Source: Rhizopus sp. PT2906 (lineage: Eukaryota > Mucoromycota > Mucoromycetes > Mucorales > Rhizopodaceae). From it: a stretch of 63,870 bases of DNA. Each line of letters opens with the position of its first letter. The stretch's first letter is position 1. Of this stretch, positions 32,247 to 44,612 are shown one piece after another. Both the position numbers and the translations under genes were made by a program. The notes below the pieces were generated by a model, which saw only the letters and a program-made list of their open reading frames with translations, did no database searches and was not told the DNA's origin. The stretch is from contig JAMYHX010000225.1 of NCBI GenBank assembly GCA_025529335.1, positions 1-63,870 on the forward strand, written 5' to 3'.

Positions 32247-35200
32247 ATGAAGAACGACAAGGTTTATCTTTTTATACTAAGTCTCGCCTTTATTTTGGCA
32301 ATGACAACTATTGCCATAACTAAAGGATCAACAAGCTATTCAATAACATCCAATGTAATTTTGTAATATTGAAAAAAGTATGTTATTAATTCGATTTAGC
32401 ATTGTTTCAACATTGAATCTCAACAAGACAAGTGTGACATTATAGAGTCCTCTTGTCATGGATTCGAAGCTATTTATCTAAAACTATACTATTGCTTGGG
32501 TATTTGGAAACAAGCTGCATCTATTATTCTTGTAAATTTATCCCCCTTTTGATTTATCACGTAACTTACATTGACATCAGGTATTATGTCTACTTGTTCT
32601 CTTTGGCTCTATTAGTGTTGTTGCATCTGATTTTTTCTGTAAGGAAGCTAACATTTGATAATATAGTCAATTGGCTGTATTTAACATTGACTATAGGCCC
32701 AAATTTACAAACTATCTCATCTAGACTTCAACTATCAGAAAGCATGGTAAAAAAAAATGAACGTGGCAAAAAGGAAAAGCTCATCAAGTTTACTGAATCG
32801 TTTCATATATTTCCTTTTAGGCTGGTGTTACTATATTAGCCTTTGGTAACGGAAGTTCTGATCTATTCAGCACCTTTAGGTAAATAAGAATATGTGATCA
32901 TACATTAGTTTGTTCTTTAATTATATGTTTAGTGCAATGGATTCAGATGCTGGATCATTAGCCATAGGGGAACTTATCGGCGCGGCATTTTTTATTGTTG
33001 CAGTTGTATCAGGTTGCATGGGCATCATTCAACCATTTCAATCACAAAGAGTGACCTTTATGCGTGATGCCACATGTTTGTTAGGTGCAGTCTTGATTAT
33101 GGTGTGGATTATCTATGATCAACGTATCTATTGGTATCATGGTCTTATTCTCATTGCTTACTATATAAGCTATGTTGTCGCAGTTGTATTTGATGTTGGC
33201 AATGGTCACCGCACAAACCAAGAGGCATTGATCGAGCAAAAGTCACTTCATGAAAGCTGTTTTGCAAATGAAACTACCCCGTTATTGCATAGCGACGTGG
33301 TTTCTCAAAACAAAAAGCAGGGTACAAGTAAAAAATAAGGTATATATAACGTGTGTGTATATATTAAAATATTACCAGATAGGAAACCGCCACGATTGTC
33401 TATACCAACCTGTGGATTCTCTATTCACTCATCAGATTCATATAGTCAGCGACTAGGTCATGTCATTCGACCTACATCTCCAGGGACTACTTCCCCAGTC
33501 TCTCCTATGTCCAGTTCTCGTTTTGTGAGCAGCCTTCCTCGTACAAAAAGTGCTTGTTCTACCAAAACATACAGACGTCCTAATACACCAAAAGTTGGGC
33601 TTAGACCATCTGTGTTTGGTGCACTAGAAGTAAGAGAAACTTTAAAGGCTAGTACCAACTTTAACAACATGATTAGTTTCAGGAAAGAGTCAATAACCTA
33701 AGACGAGCAATGAGCTCAACAGTCGTCTATAATCCGTCTATACGCACAGGCCGTCAGACCTCAATGCTGCCTTCTGCTTGGGGGAATCTTCAAAGCTCCA
33801 ATTACAGGTGTAGGCCAAGAGCGCTCACTACATCCTCATCTGCTCAAGATTATTTCACATACCTTTCCTCACAGGAACAGTCGTCATCTGCAGACATAAA
33901 TGCCGATACTATCCCGAGACCTTTAGGCAGGCAATCATTTTCAGGATTAACTATTCCAGAGATCCGCTTGGCACCACCTTCTAACAATGATGTTCACTCT
34001 GATCATGACAATAGTTCAAACATGAATACCATTCAGTCATCTCATCTTCGACAGCCGTCAATAGATCACAGCATACTGACGCTCAGCCCACTCTCTGACA
34101 ACGAATCGTTCGTGACAGCCCCACAGAGCTGCTTGGAGCCTTGTTATGATCATTGCACAAGTGTATGCGCGACAAACAATCATGTGACGATGTGTATGAA
34201 GCAAGATGAAAGTATATTTGAGTCATCTGGTGCAAATGAACGTCTTGTTGATGCTTTATTTCCTACGCTGCAAGGGTGGCATGAAAAAACGACATTTTCC
34301 CGCATAAGTGCTATTATAGCAGCACCTATCGTTTTGATTTTTACATTGACAATACCAGTGGCAGAAACAAAAGAGATAAAGGTGGATGATATCGTTGTCC
34401 TTGGTGACGAATCGAGTGATGTCTATGAACAGTGTCATCAATCATCTATTCTGGACACAACCCATTATCTAACGGTACCTCTTTCTGCAAGTGATTACTC
34501 AATTACACCTACACAGCCAGTCATCGTCACGAATGAACTGGATACAAAACAAGGATGGAATAAGAGGATATTGGCTATACAGTCAGTATTTGGTACAGCG
34601 TTCATCTTTAGTTTAATGGCAGGTTAGTTTATACATATAACATGACAAAAAACATAAAGTCAACGCTGAATATTTAGCACATGGAATGACGCCTGCATAT
34701 TCTGTTTTCTTGGGCACTTGTGTTGGTGTCATTGTTGCCTTGTGTATTCTAAAGTTTACCGAGACAGATAAGGTTCCTAGATGGTTCTGGATGACGTCCT
34801 TTGTTGGTTTCTTTGTTGCTCTTAATTGGATCTTTTTGTTGGCTAATCAAGTCGTCACTTTACTTCAAGTACTTGGAAAGATATTTACAATGAGTGATTC
34901 AATCATGGGCTTAACTGTATTTGCACTGGTATAAATTGGAAAATATATATAGATCAAATGATGATTAATCATTCAAGAAATAGGGTAATAGTATTGGTGA
35001 TTTCGTAGCAAATACATCCATTGCCAAGGTATGTGTGTGTGATGTTGAATAAGGCTTTATTGTTACTAATAAACACAGATTGGATATCCGACAATGGCCA
35101 TTTCTGCATGTTATGCAGGTCCACTTTTAAGTAAGAACATATGAATAATAATAACAAAAACAAAGATAAATAACTCTAGAATAGATATGGTCTTGGGTGT

Positions 35201-35429
35201 AGGGATATCGTCCACCTATCAAGTATGGAAATTAGGACGGCCATATGAATTGAATATATCACCTTCCATCTTAACGTCTACTCTTGGTTTGATCATTGTC
35301 CTGTTAAGCACTTTAATTGTGGTCTATACAAATGGTTATCGTGTAACTAGTCAACTTGGCATTTGGATGATTTCCATTTACTGTCTTTGTATTTTAATCA
35401 ACTTTTTATTGGAGTTCATTTTGTTATGA
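32247..35429 (+). CDS. Cation/Ca2+ exchanger (NCX/CCX superfamily, NCLX-like)
   Basis: Twelve exons give 859 residues: 32247-32354, 32400-32531, 32581-32638, 32697-32746, 32821-32879, 32933-33321, 33379-33629, 33683-34622, 34678-34928, 34984-35028, 35079-35130, 35185-35429. A signal-like head leads to a lumenal loop with paired Cys, then the two exchanger repeats: alpha-1 GVTILAFGNGSSDLF and alpha-2 MGLTVFALGNSIGDFVANTS. GN(G/S)SxD is the ion-binding signature of the NCLX/CCX branch. Between the halves lies a large Ser/Thr/Pro-rich cytosolic loop (about 380 residues, exons 6-8), a likely site of phosphoregulation. Such proteins move Ca2+ against Na+ or H+ across organelle membranes; which organelle is not visible. 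Phases of all eleven introns agree. Confidence 0.9.
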
Positions 35430-35566
35430 AAAATAAGCATGGTTGTGACTCTTTTTTGATATATTATATCTCTCTCTTATTCTTTTTATCGCTTATTCTT
35501 TTTAAAAGCTTCCATTGATTGAAGACATTATATAAACTTTTATTTTGATCCTTTTTGAATCTATCC

Positions 35567-38500
35567 ATGGATTCAACATGCACTTCAAATGCTGTGAAAA
35601 AGGGTCGTCGTAACTATAAATGTATATATGACCCAGAGTTGGATACTCAAAGCGTAAAGAAAAGCAAGCATCCTATCCTTCAATATGAAGATGATGTTGT
35701 TCGTAATTTACACATTCTATTCAATCTTGTATACTGACTTTTTTTTTAATAGTCCATGTCAATATTACCATTACAAGATCCTCGTATTGATAAAACACAC
35801 TATGAAAGAAACTTCTCAAGCGGTAAATTTGCGTATAAAAAGCGACTTTACATTGTTGAGCATAAAGTAATATTGTGTGTCAATTCTTATTTTATTGTCA
35901 TGCTCACAATTATTTAGTTTGATCAACACTCTGTTGGACCAAAGCCTTTGACTAAAGTACTGGTTTCCCAACTGTCTCCTTTGATGACTGAAACCCAAAT
36001 CATGACCTTCTTTTCAGTCTATGGCCAAGTTTCTCTGGTTGAAATCGAAAAATGTCCAACCACAGGCGGATCTTTGGGAATTGCCCATGTCCACTTTGAA
36101 AATGACGCCAATCAGAACGGTCATGCTTGTGCTTGTCAAGCAATTGAAAAGGGAAATGGAAGGAAAATGGGATCTGCTGAAGGTGTCAAAGTATGCTTTG
36201 ACGCAACAGGTAAATATCAAACAAAGTGTCAGTTTTTTTTTTTGTGTATTGATGAATTGATACATAGGAGAAAAATTAAAAGCAGCCATCATGGAGGCAA
36301 CAGGAACCCAATCTTTGGATAAACAGAGCCATGTTGAGCGACAGCATACTCCAACACATTATACACCCACTCGTTCTAGATATCCATCGCCTCGTAGAAA
36401 ACAAGATCCTAGATATCCAGAAAACGGTTGGAGACAGGATTCCAGATATCATTCATCTCGAGATCGCTATATAGATGATTATAGCTATTCGAGACACCAC
36501 TATTACAGGAGCAGGTCTCCACCTCAGTATTATTCATCTAGATATTCGCCTCCAAGGTATTCAGATCATTATCATTACGATCGATCTAGACCTTCAAGAC
36601 CCCATCATTATCCAAGTCGCAGCAAAAGTAGAGAAAGACCCTATAACGATAGAGGATGGGATGATTGGGACAGAGATCGTCATCCTAGAAGGCATTGGGA
36701 AGACAATAGGAGATCTTCCGAAGAAAGAAAGCATTCTCTGTTACTGATCTCATTAAAATGTTTACCATTCAGCAAAGGAGCACTGGACAGCTTAAAAAAG
36801 ATGTATTACTATTATCACTCTATTGATGTAAGTGAGTTGACTATGCATACGTGTGCATACATAGCTTATAGCAATTCGTGGATATATTAGGTATATGCAG
36901 ATGAGGAAAACTGGGTGATTATGTTCGATTCGTTATCACAGGCGAAGAAGGCTTTATCAGCAACTGATCAACAAACCATCATGGGTTGTCGCCTTATTAT
37001 TAAGCCAAGGTTTCCTGTTTTATCAGACAATAGAAGGTCTATGGATGAAAATAGACAGATAAATGGAACAAATAAAACGGACGACACACCTACCTCCATC
37101 GCTCATGATAGCCAGTCTATGAATGGTGTAAATCACCATGATGCTGAAGATACGAATGGCTACCAGAACACAACAACAGCAGATGCAATTACCAACACAA
37201 GTGAAACGACCGCAATCACATCAAAACCTCAATCAGCGAAAGAGCTAATATTTCAGCAACTAGTAGACATATTTATTAATGATGTAAAGACACGAATTGC
37301 AGGACCGGTTATACACGAATTCATAAAGACAGAGCGAACGAAAAAGCGCGAGGAAACATCACTTCATGACAACAAGGAAGCACAGTTAGATGACATAAAA
37401 ATATCACCACAAAATATCATTGAATCAATTACCACAAACAACACCAGATTGCCTAGCTTTAAGAAGAAGCAAAGGTTTCAGCTGCCAGTCAAACGTAGTT
37501 TTGATTCACTACTAAACGACCATGAAGAGACAAACGGTACATCATCCAGTGTGCATACCAGCAAGCATCTAAAAATACGCGAAGAATATACGCCTGCTTT
37601 CACAACATGTTCGAGTTCTGAAGAAGGCGAGTATCATTCTGAACCAGAAAGCGAGCAAGAACAAGATATCTCAGTACTCACCCCGGTTAAAAATAAACAA
37701 AGACGGCTTCGACGTCTTTGTGATTATTTGAGTGATAACGAAGAAAGCGATGCACCAGAAGATAGAGATTATTTACAGCAACATGACAAGATAGATCAGA
37801 GTGAGGAAGAGGACAGAGAAAACACTGAAGACGATGAAGAGTTTGAGCCAGAATACTTAAATGGACATTATGATTTGGAAGACGAGTATAATGATGATGA
37901 TGATGAGTATGATGAATTTATCTCTTCAAAGAAACGTAGACGGGCCAATAGAAAACAGCTCTCTGCAAACAAAAAGTCAAAGAGACCAGGTATTTCTATG
38001 AATGGTGTAGAGAAAAAAAGACCACATGGAAGAAAGAGAGTATGTTATGACGATATTCACGACCTGGATGAAGCAGATGGCATCAATGGATTTTTATACG
38101 AGCAATCTATAGAAGAAAAGGACGACGAAGAGCCAACAGAAAAAGATGAAATAAAAGAAGAAGAGAATGTTGATCCTAAAGTTTTGGAGCAGTTATTATT
38201 AGAATCAACAGATGAATCTGACAGCGAAGATATACCAACCAGAATTGGAGATAATATATTAAATTTAATTGATCAAGTAAAGGATGTGGAAGAGTTCTAT
38301 TTCCTTAGGGCAGCAATTTTAGAAAAGCACCAAGAAAAAGACCAAGGTAAGACATTTCAAAACGTTTTATAAAAGATGCTAAAAGCAACATTAGAGCCAG
38401 TGATCAGTGTTATTCGTGGTGGCTGCGCAAGGGCATGCGTCGTTACCAAAATTCCTGATTCAGTAAAGGCAACTTATCTCCCCAGGAACAAGGCATTAAT

Positions 38501-39172
38501 CGATTTCCCATCAGAAACGGGCAAAATATCTTCACGAGCAACACGAGTTAATAATCGTCGACTTGCAGTTGTTGGTTTGGAGATGCAAAAGAAGACGATT
38601 GATTCTGACATTCTCAAGTTCAATCAACTAAAGAGCAGAAAGAAGCAATTGAAATTTGCAAAGTCACCTATTCATGACTGGGGATTGTTTGCAGAAGAGC
38701 ATATCGATGCAAATGATATGGTTATTGAATATGTAGGAGAAATCATTCGTCAACAAGTTGCTGAGGAAAGAGAGAAGCAATATGAACGATGTGGTATTGG
38801 CAGTAGCTATCTATTCAGAGTGGATGATGACACTGTGATTGATGCGACAAAAAGAGGCAATGTTGCTCGTTTCATTAATCATTGCTGTTCTGTAAGTCAT
38901 TTTTGCATATACAAAGACACTCTTTACTCACATTTATCTATAGCCAAACTGCAGTGCCAAGATTATCACAGTGGATAAACAGAAAAAGATTGTCATTTAC
39001 GCAATGCGTGATATCGAACCAGGAGAGGAAATAACATACGACTACAAGTTTCCTATTGAAGCTGAAAAGATACCCTGTTTATGCGGCAGCAAATTCTGCA
39101 AGGGAACGTAAGTATTATAAAGTGGCATGTTTAAATAACTAAATCTAACCTTTGCTTGTTAGTCTCAATTAA
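35567..39172 (+). CDS. SET1: Histone H3K4 methyltransferase Set1 (COMPASS)
   Basis: Eight exons (35567-35698, 35753-35866, 35918-36209, 36268-36827, 36891-38346, 38386-38891, 38944-39107, 39163-39172) give 1077 residues. An amino segment with LQDPRIDKTHYERNF precedes an RRM (TKVLVSQLSPLMTETQIMTF). An Arg/Ser/Tyr-rich stretch follows, then a second RRM-like fold interrupted by an intron (SLLLISLKCLPFSKGALDSL, WVIMFDSLSQAKKALSAT), a long acidic linker, the n-SET region (GCARA, RVNNRRLAVVGLEMQKK) and SET (IHDWGLFAEEHI, FINHCCSPNCSAKII, ITYDYKFPIE) with post-SET CLCGSKFCKGTLN. It mono-, di- and trimethylates H3K4 in COMPASS. The first donor (GTT|GTTCGT) is the weakest junction. The final 10-base exon encodes only the end of the post-SET motif. 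Confidence 0.93.
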
Positions 39173-39504
39173 TTGATCAGAAGCAAACAGTATAGCAACC
39201 CATTTGTATAAATAGAACACGCACACACACACGCACACATATATAATAAGTCCTCCCTCCTACTTCTTAATGAGGATGTTTAGGCACTATAATACCTCCT
39301 CCTCTTGTAACATATGAATAAAACGTTCAATTTGTTCATATTTGTACTTTTTGTGATTTGGAAGTTTATCGTCACTGACTTTACATTGATAATCGTTTGC
39401 ATTGGATGGCAAATGTAATACAGTCGTTTAAGAGGGTCATAAGCTGCTGGTGTTTAAATAATAAGTTTAAGCTTTCCGTTCTTTTTCTCTAGTTCTTTTT
39501 ACTA
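39173..39504. other. SET1 3' flank and IAH1 promoter
   Basis: Contains a short CA-rich run (39221-39240). No gene seen. Confidence 0.4.
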
Positions 39505-40452
39505 ATGACAGCAAATCACCCATACAACCAAATTGTTTTGTTTGGGGTAATACTTTACTTATTCATACGCATACGTTTTTATTCACTCGCTTTTTAATAG
39601 GACTCTATCACTCAGGTATTAACCCAGAAAAAGAAAAAGAAACTTGCTTATAAAAGTTGCAGATGAGCTTTGACCCTGAACTTGCAGGCTTTGGTTCGGG
39701 ATTAGCTAATGTAAGCTATTGAGGGACAATACAAGAAAAATAGAGCGTATAACGCGTTATTTGTAGGCATACATTCGAAAAATGGATATAATCAATCGTG
39801 GATTTTCTAGATACAACACGGATTGGTCCCTTCCTATCTTGAAGCAAATTTTACCTACGATAGAGGATCAAGCAAGATCAAAAGCTAGTATTCCTTTAAT
39901 GACCATATTCTTTGGTGCCAATGATGCTGCTCTGTATCCTTCACCTCAACATGTTCCTGTTGATAAGTACAAGTCAAACATTAAGGAAATGGTCAACTTG
40001 ATCAAGAATCCTCAGTCAGAGTTTTATAATCCAAAGATGCGTCTTATCCTTATTACTCCTCCTCCATTGTATGAGCCTCTGTGGAAGAAGAGGTGTGAAG
40101 AGCGGGGTGATCCTATGAATCGTACGAATGAGTCCGCAAAAATTTATGCAGAAGCATTAAAGGAAACAGCCAAAGAATTAAACGTTGTCGTCATCGATCT
40201 TTGGACAGCTATTATGAGCGCAAGTGAGCAAAATAAACAAGATCTTTCTTATTTCTTATCTGATGGCTTACACCTAACTGATAAAGGCTATAAAGTAAGC
40301 AAGAACAAAAAGTAGCATCATCTCATTAATACAATTTGTCATCTTTATAGATCCTATTTGATGCTGTCATGGATACTATCTCTACTCATTTCCCTGATAT
40401 ACATCCTGATGCTTTGGGATTTGAGATAGCTGTTGACGCTGCCAACTTCTAA
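39505..40452 (+). CDS. IAH1: SGNH/GDSL esterase, isoamyl-acetate hydrolase type (IAH1)
   Basis: Five exons (39505-39546, 39601-39615, 39663-39710, 39767-40294, 40351-40452) give 244 residues. The block I motif IVLFG|DSITQ contains the nucleophile Ser and is completed by a 15-base exon that encodes only DSITQ. Block II is INRGFSRYNTDW, block III FFGANDAALYP, and block V SDGLHLTDKGYK with the Asp and His of the triad. This order and length match yeast Iah1 and related esterases that hydrolyse short acetate esters. Cytosolic; the true substrate is unknown. The small first and second exons mean a simple ORF search would start the protein at MDIINRGF and lose the nucleophile. Confidence 0.93.
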
Positions 40453-40630
40453 GTTGTCCTTGTGTCTTTAAAATAAATCGGAAAATAAAGACATCGAATG
40501 TAAGCGAAACAAAAAAAGGATGTATAGTTTGAATGTAAACGGAAAACAGTATAAATCTATACAAGTCTTTTTTTTATTTACACATTCTCTCTTTCTCTTT
40601 CTTTTCTCTTTTATCTTTGAATATATCATC

Positions 40631-42155
40631 ATGGTACAACAATTAGCTCGCGTGCAGGTCACTTCTCGTTCTTGGGCTAAGCCTGCCATACCAACACCTT
40701 TTATCAGAGGACGTACTGAATTATCCGATTGGGATGTCGTCATGTTTGCGACTTATATGCCTCTTTTGTTATTCTATACAAATGATTATCAAGACCCAAG
40801 CTTTATGAATACAGCCATTTTGAAATCTTCCTTGTCCGAAACACTTGTCGATTTCTACCCTTTAGCCGGAAGATTAATAGATGTTGGTAATGGAATTGAC
40901 GCTATTGATAACAATGATGAAGGTGTCTTGTTTGTAGTAAGTATATTTAATGTTTATCAATATGTATCTTACTGTCAAATAGGAAGCAGAATATCCCAGT
41001 GATTTAAAAGACTTTAAAAAAAGTGGATATCTTCCCAGCCAAATGGATTACCATCGAATGTTTCCTATTCACTTTTACTCCTCGCCTCAAGATCCTTTAT
41101 TTGCCGTGCAAGTAACAAGATTTACGGATGGTGGTGTTGCTTTAGGCCTCACGGTCCTTCATAAGGTAGCCGACATGTACTCTATTGCTTTTTTTTTGGA
41201 TGCATGGTCAAAAAAGGCCAGAAATACACAGTACACACCAGCAACATTTGATCGCAGCCTGGTCGCTTTCCCGGAGGATACAGTCATTACGGATGAGGTG
41301 TTGGAGCATTACCGATCAGAGCATTGCAGTATGAAGCACAAGCCGCTTTATCCATCCAACTTTGAATCCTCTCTGTTAAAGTTTGCTAGACAAGGTCCGA
41401 AGGATCTCAAGCCGTTGAAGAGCATCATTTTGGAGTTTCACTCTTCAGGACTTCAAGCCTGTAAAAAGGACGCACATACTCCAGAAATGATCGCAAATAA
41501 GAATTGGTTATCAACCAAGGATGCTTTATTTGCAATGCTATTTAGAGCGATTATAAGAAGTCGTGACGTACTGGAGGATGATGAAATGAGAATGATTATG
41601 CCGATGAACGGTCGGTCAAGGATGAAAAACCACAAGGGAATGAGCTACTATTTTGGCAATTGGATGATGTAAACGCTCTTCTAGACAGACCTTGAATATA
41701 TAGTAACTAATCTGTTTATCAATTATAGATCTCGAACATTCAAGACAAGTCTTAGAGAAGTCAATGAAACTTCATTGGTCAGTATGGCAACATCTCTCCG
41801 TCAATTTGTCAGTAGTCTTCAATCGTCCTTGTTCCATGGTATTAGCAAGCTATACACTCTTCATGAAGACATGTCTGCCAACTATCTATCTTATAAACCA
41901 AACTCAGAACATCAAACCACGGTCAATGATCTCTCTGTGCTGCCCTTTTGCAAACTTGACTTTAGTTATGGTTGCCCTGATCGTGCGAGAGGCTACATTA
42001 CCTCTGGAGGAAATGGTTGTCTCATTATGATTGGTAGAGGAGACGATGCAGATGGAGCTGTATATGATGTTCAGTTACAGATGGATGTTGGATCCATAAG
42101 TCGCTTTATAAAGGACCCAGACGTAGTGAAATATGCAAACAAGATTTTGTATTAA
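40631..42155 (+). CDS. BAHD-like acyltransferase (transferase family)
   Basis: Three exons (40631-40936, 40983-41668, 41729-42155) give 472 residues. The first half has LSDWDVVMFATYMPLLLFY, then the family signature LVDFYPLAGRL and the catalytic HKVAD (HxxxD) motif at about residue 165. The second half has MPMNGRSRM and YFGNWM. The structural DFGWG motif of plant BAHD enzymes is replaced by DFSYGCPDRARGY. The family transfers acyl groups from CoA thioesters to alcohols or amines; many Mucorales carry several paralogues of unknown substrate. The intact HxxxD suggests an active enzyme. No secondary-metabolite cluster surrounds it. Confidence 0.88.
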
Positions 42156-42202
42156 AAATAAAATAGACAATCTATTGCTTACAAAAAAAATTAACTTTAT
42201 AT

Positions 42203-44482
42203 TTAAAATTCTGGGAATCTTGATTCAAAGGTAGGATCAACCTCTGGAGCCTTTGCTAATGCAGCATCGTAATTCAGTTCTGAAATAAACTCCTTCAAGT
42301 CCTTCGCCACGCTTTCACCATATTCGAATCGTGCACGCTCTTCAATTCTCTTTTGATCTTGATCTTGTTTTCGGATATCTAATCCAATCATGCTCATCTC
42401 CAATCCGATAGCCTTTACTGCTTCTCTGACTTCTCCAAGACTATCCTTGATGGAATCAACATATAGTCTGAATTCATCTCTTTCTTGCTTTATCTTTTCA
42501 ATCTCTGCTTTTACATTAGATGCTGTCGTGTTGCTTGACTTTCCTGTTATCTTGCCCATACGAGCAGCCACCATAGCTTTTGCCTTTGCTCTAATTCGGT
42601 CAGCCTCTGTGATTTCACCATTTGGACCTGTACCAACGATATCCAAGGGTACATCTGTCAAGCTATTACTGTTGTTGCTTGTCGCTTTTTGGTTTGCTGC
42701 CTGTATCTTTTTATTCATCAAATCATCCTCTGTTTCATCTACTTGGTCTAGCAGTCCTTTCAAGGTGATATCTAGCATGTATTCAATCTCATCTACTAAT
42801 AATCTTTCTTCTTCGGCAATACCGGACAGTTCCGCCGTCTTTTCTATGTAGACTCCCCATGCATCGCGTCCATGTTCATTGCCTGATTTCGAAATTTCTC
42901 TCTGCAGTTCTCGTATTCTATCTTTGAGACTGTCAATGCTTTTCTTGTCTAATGCAGATAGGTCATTGTAGGGTGCTGCAACTTTAGGTTTAGCTTCTTC
43001 TTCTAGTTTCTGTAACTGCCTTTTATTTTCTTCTATTTCTTTTCTTAATTCAAAAATTCTAGTTGTTTTGCCGCGGTATCCATAGCTCGTATTTGTCGCA
43101 GGTTTATTCATCAAGTTGTCACGTGTGCGAGTTCTGTCAGGACCCATACGGCGCGCACTAGAAACATATCCAACTTCATTATCATCATCTTCACTATCCT
43201 TCTTCTTTATTGTACCACGAGCCGGACTGGTGGAACGAGATTTATATTGTGGTGTAGGAGGGGAAAGTGAAGAAGGTGAGGAGCTAAAGTTGGATATGTA
43301 TCTCTTCTTGGCAATGTCATCCAATATTGTCTGCTTTAATTTACTTACACTCTCTTTAAGGTCTCGGGTAGAAGGTGGTATAAGCTCTGGTGGTAAAGTT
43401 TCAGGAACATTATATCCATTTAATTTGCGGTAGATAAGATGCATTGCGACTGCAAATTCATCCACGTTGAGTTTTCCTTGATTATTTGGATCTGCCAAGT
43501 TCCTAATGGACGCAGGGGAGGGGAGTAATTAGCAAAGTAAACACTTGATCCCTGCGCTTGTGTTTACCATATTTGCATGAGTACATTCTGAGGTAATCCA
43601 GACTGTGAAAAGATCTCTTTTGCTTTTTCGCCAGATAGAGTGCCCTTGTTTTCAGTATCCCAAGCCTTAAATACCTTTGTATATTGTTTCTTCTCTTCAG
43701 CAGTAACAGCCCATGGAATCTTGATGTTGCTCGATAAACTTTGAAATTGTGATGGTTCTCTGTATGATCCAGTCTGTGGCATCATTCGACTTGTAAAGTC
43801 CATATTGTTTCCTGCCATACCTGTAGGCATGGCTATTTGTGGACCCATTTGTGGGTTCAGTTGGAAGCCTGTTGTTGTCTGGTTCACAGGTATGCCTGTT
43901 GGATGAGCATGAATGGTGTTAGATAGAGTGCCTGTAGGTTGCTGTTGCTGCATAAGAGCTAGATTTTGATTACTGTTTTTGATAGTAAAGACTGCATTAA
44001 TAATTTCCTGTCGTACTTCGTCTGGTAGTTTAGGAGGTATGTCAACACCTGTCATCTTTAATGCGGTAAGATACATGGCAACTGCAAATTCTGGAAAGGT
44101 AAGTTGAGGTTCATTTGTAACGTTGGACAAATCCCTACAAAAATGGTGTGTATTCAGTCATTCTGCTGTTTCATATAAATACAAGCAAGTCTTGTACCAT
44201 ATATGTGCGAGGTTCTCATTTCCAACATTTGACTTTGAAAGAACTTCTTTAGCAACAGCAGCTAGTGTAATGGAGGGATATACATCAGCATGACTATAAA
44301 TGATGATGTCTATATAATATATACCCGTTAATATGTCATTCCCACCAGACGCTTGAGAGAACACCATCTCATACTTGCTCTGATCAGCTTGAGTAAGAAA
44401 GCTCAGACGAATTCCTTTAAGCAGAGTTAAACAAGCTACACCCTAGTTAACAAGTGAACTTACCTTTCGATGGTCCTGCCAT
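42203..44482 (-). CDS. PAN1: EH-domain endocytic scaffold (Pan1/Eps15-like)
   Basis: Five exons (44482-44464, 44414-44325, 44261-44198, 44134-43568, 43502-42203) give 679 residues. Two EH domains are seen: one near the amino end (LTQADQSKYEMVFSQASGGN ... LAHIWDLSNV, PEFAVAMYL) and a second after a Gln/Pro/Met-rich linker (VTAEEKKQYTKVFKAWDTEN ... MQIWNLADPN, DEFAVAMHLIYRKLNGY). Both are split by introns at the same place, inside the Trp codon of 'IW' (TG|G), which fits domain duplication. A long coiled coil follows (about 390-660). EH domains bind NPF motifs; Pan1 couples clathrin-coated pits to Arp2/3 actin assembly. The protein is shorter than yeast Pan1 and ends without an obvious Pro-rich or WH2 tail. 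Confidence 0.88.
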
Positions 44483-44612
44483 AATAATAAATAAAACTCG
44501 AGGAAAGAAAAGAAATGAAGAAAAAGGTTAAAAACCAATTCTACGTCGGGGTTTCATAGTTTTATCTTTTTGCCCTGCAAGCAAAAAAAAATGCCATTCT
44601 CTCTTTTTCAAC

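Noticed and set aside
38386..38470. Possible frameshift in the SET1 n-SET region (GCARACVVTKIPDS in place of the usual GCAR.EGYYKI)
   Set aside because: Length and flanking residues match the family without any shift; the difference is four substitutions.
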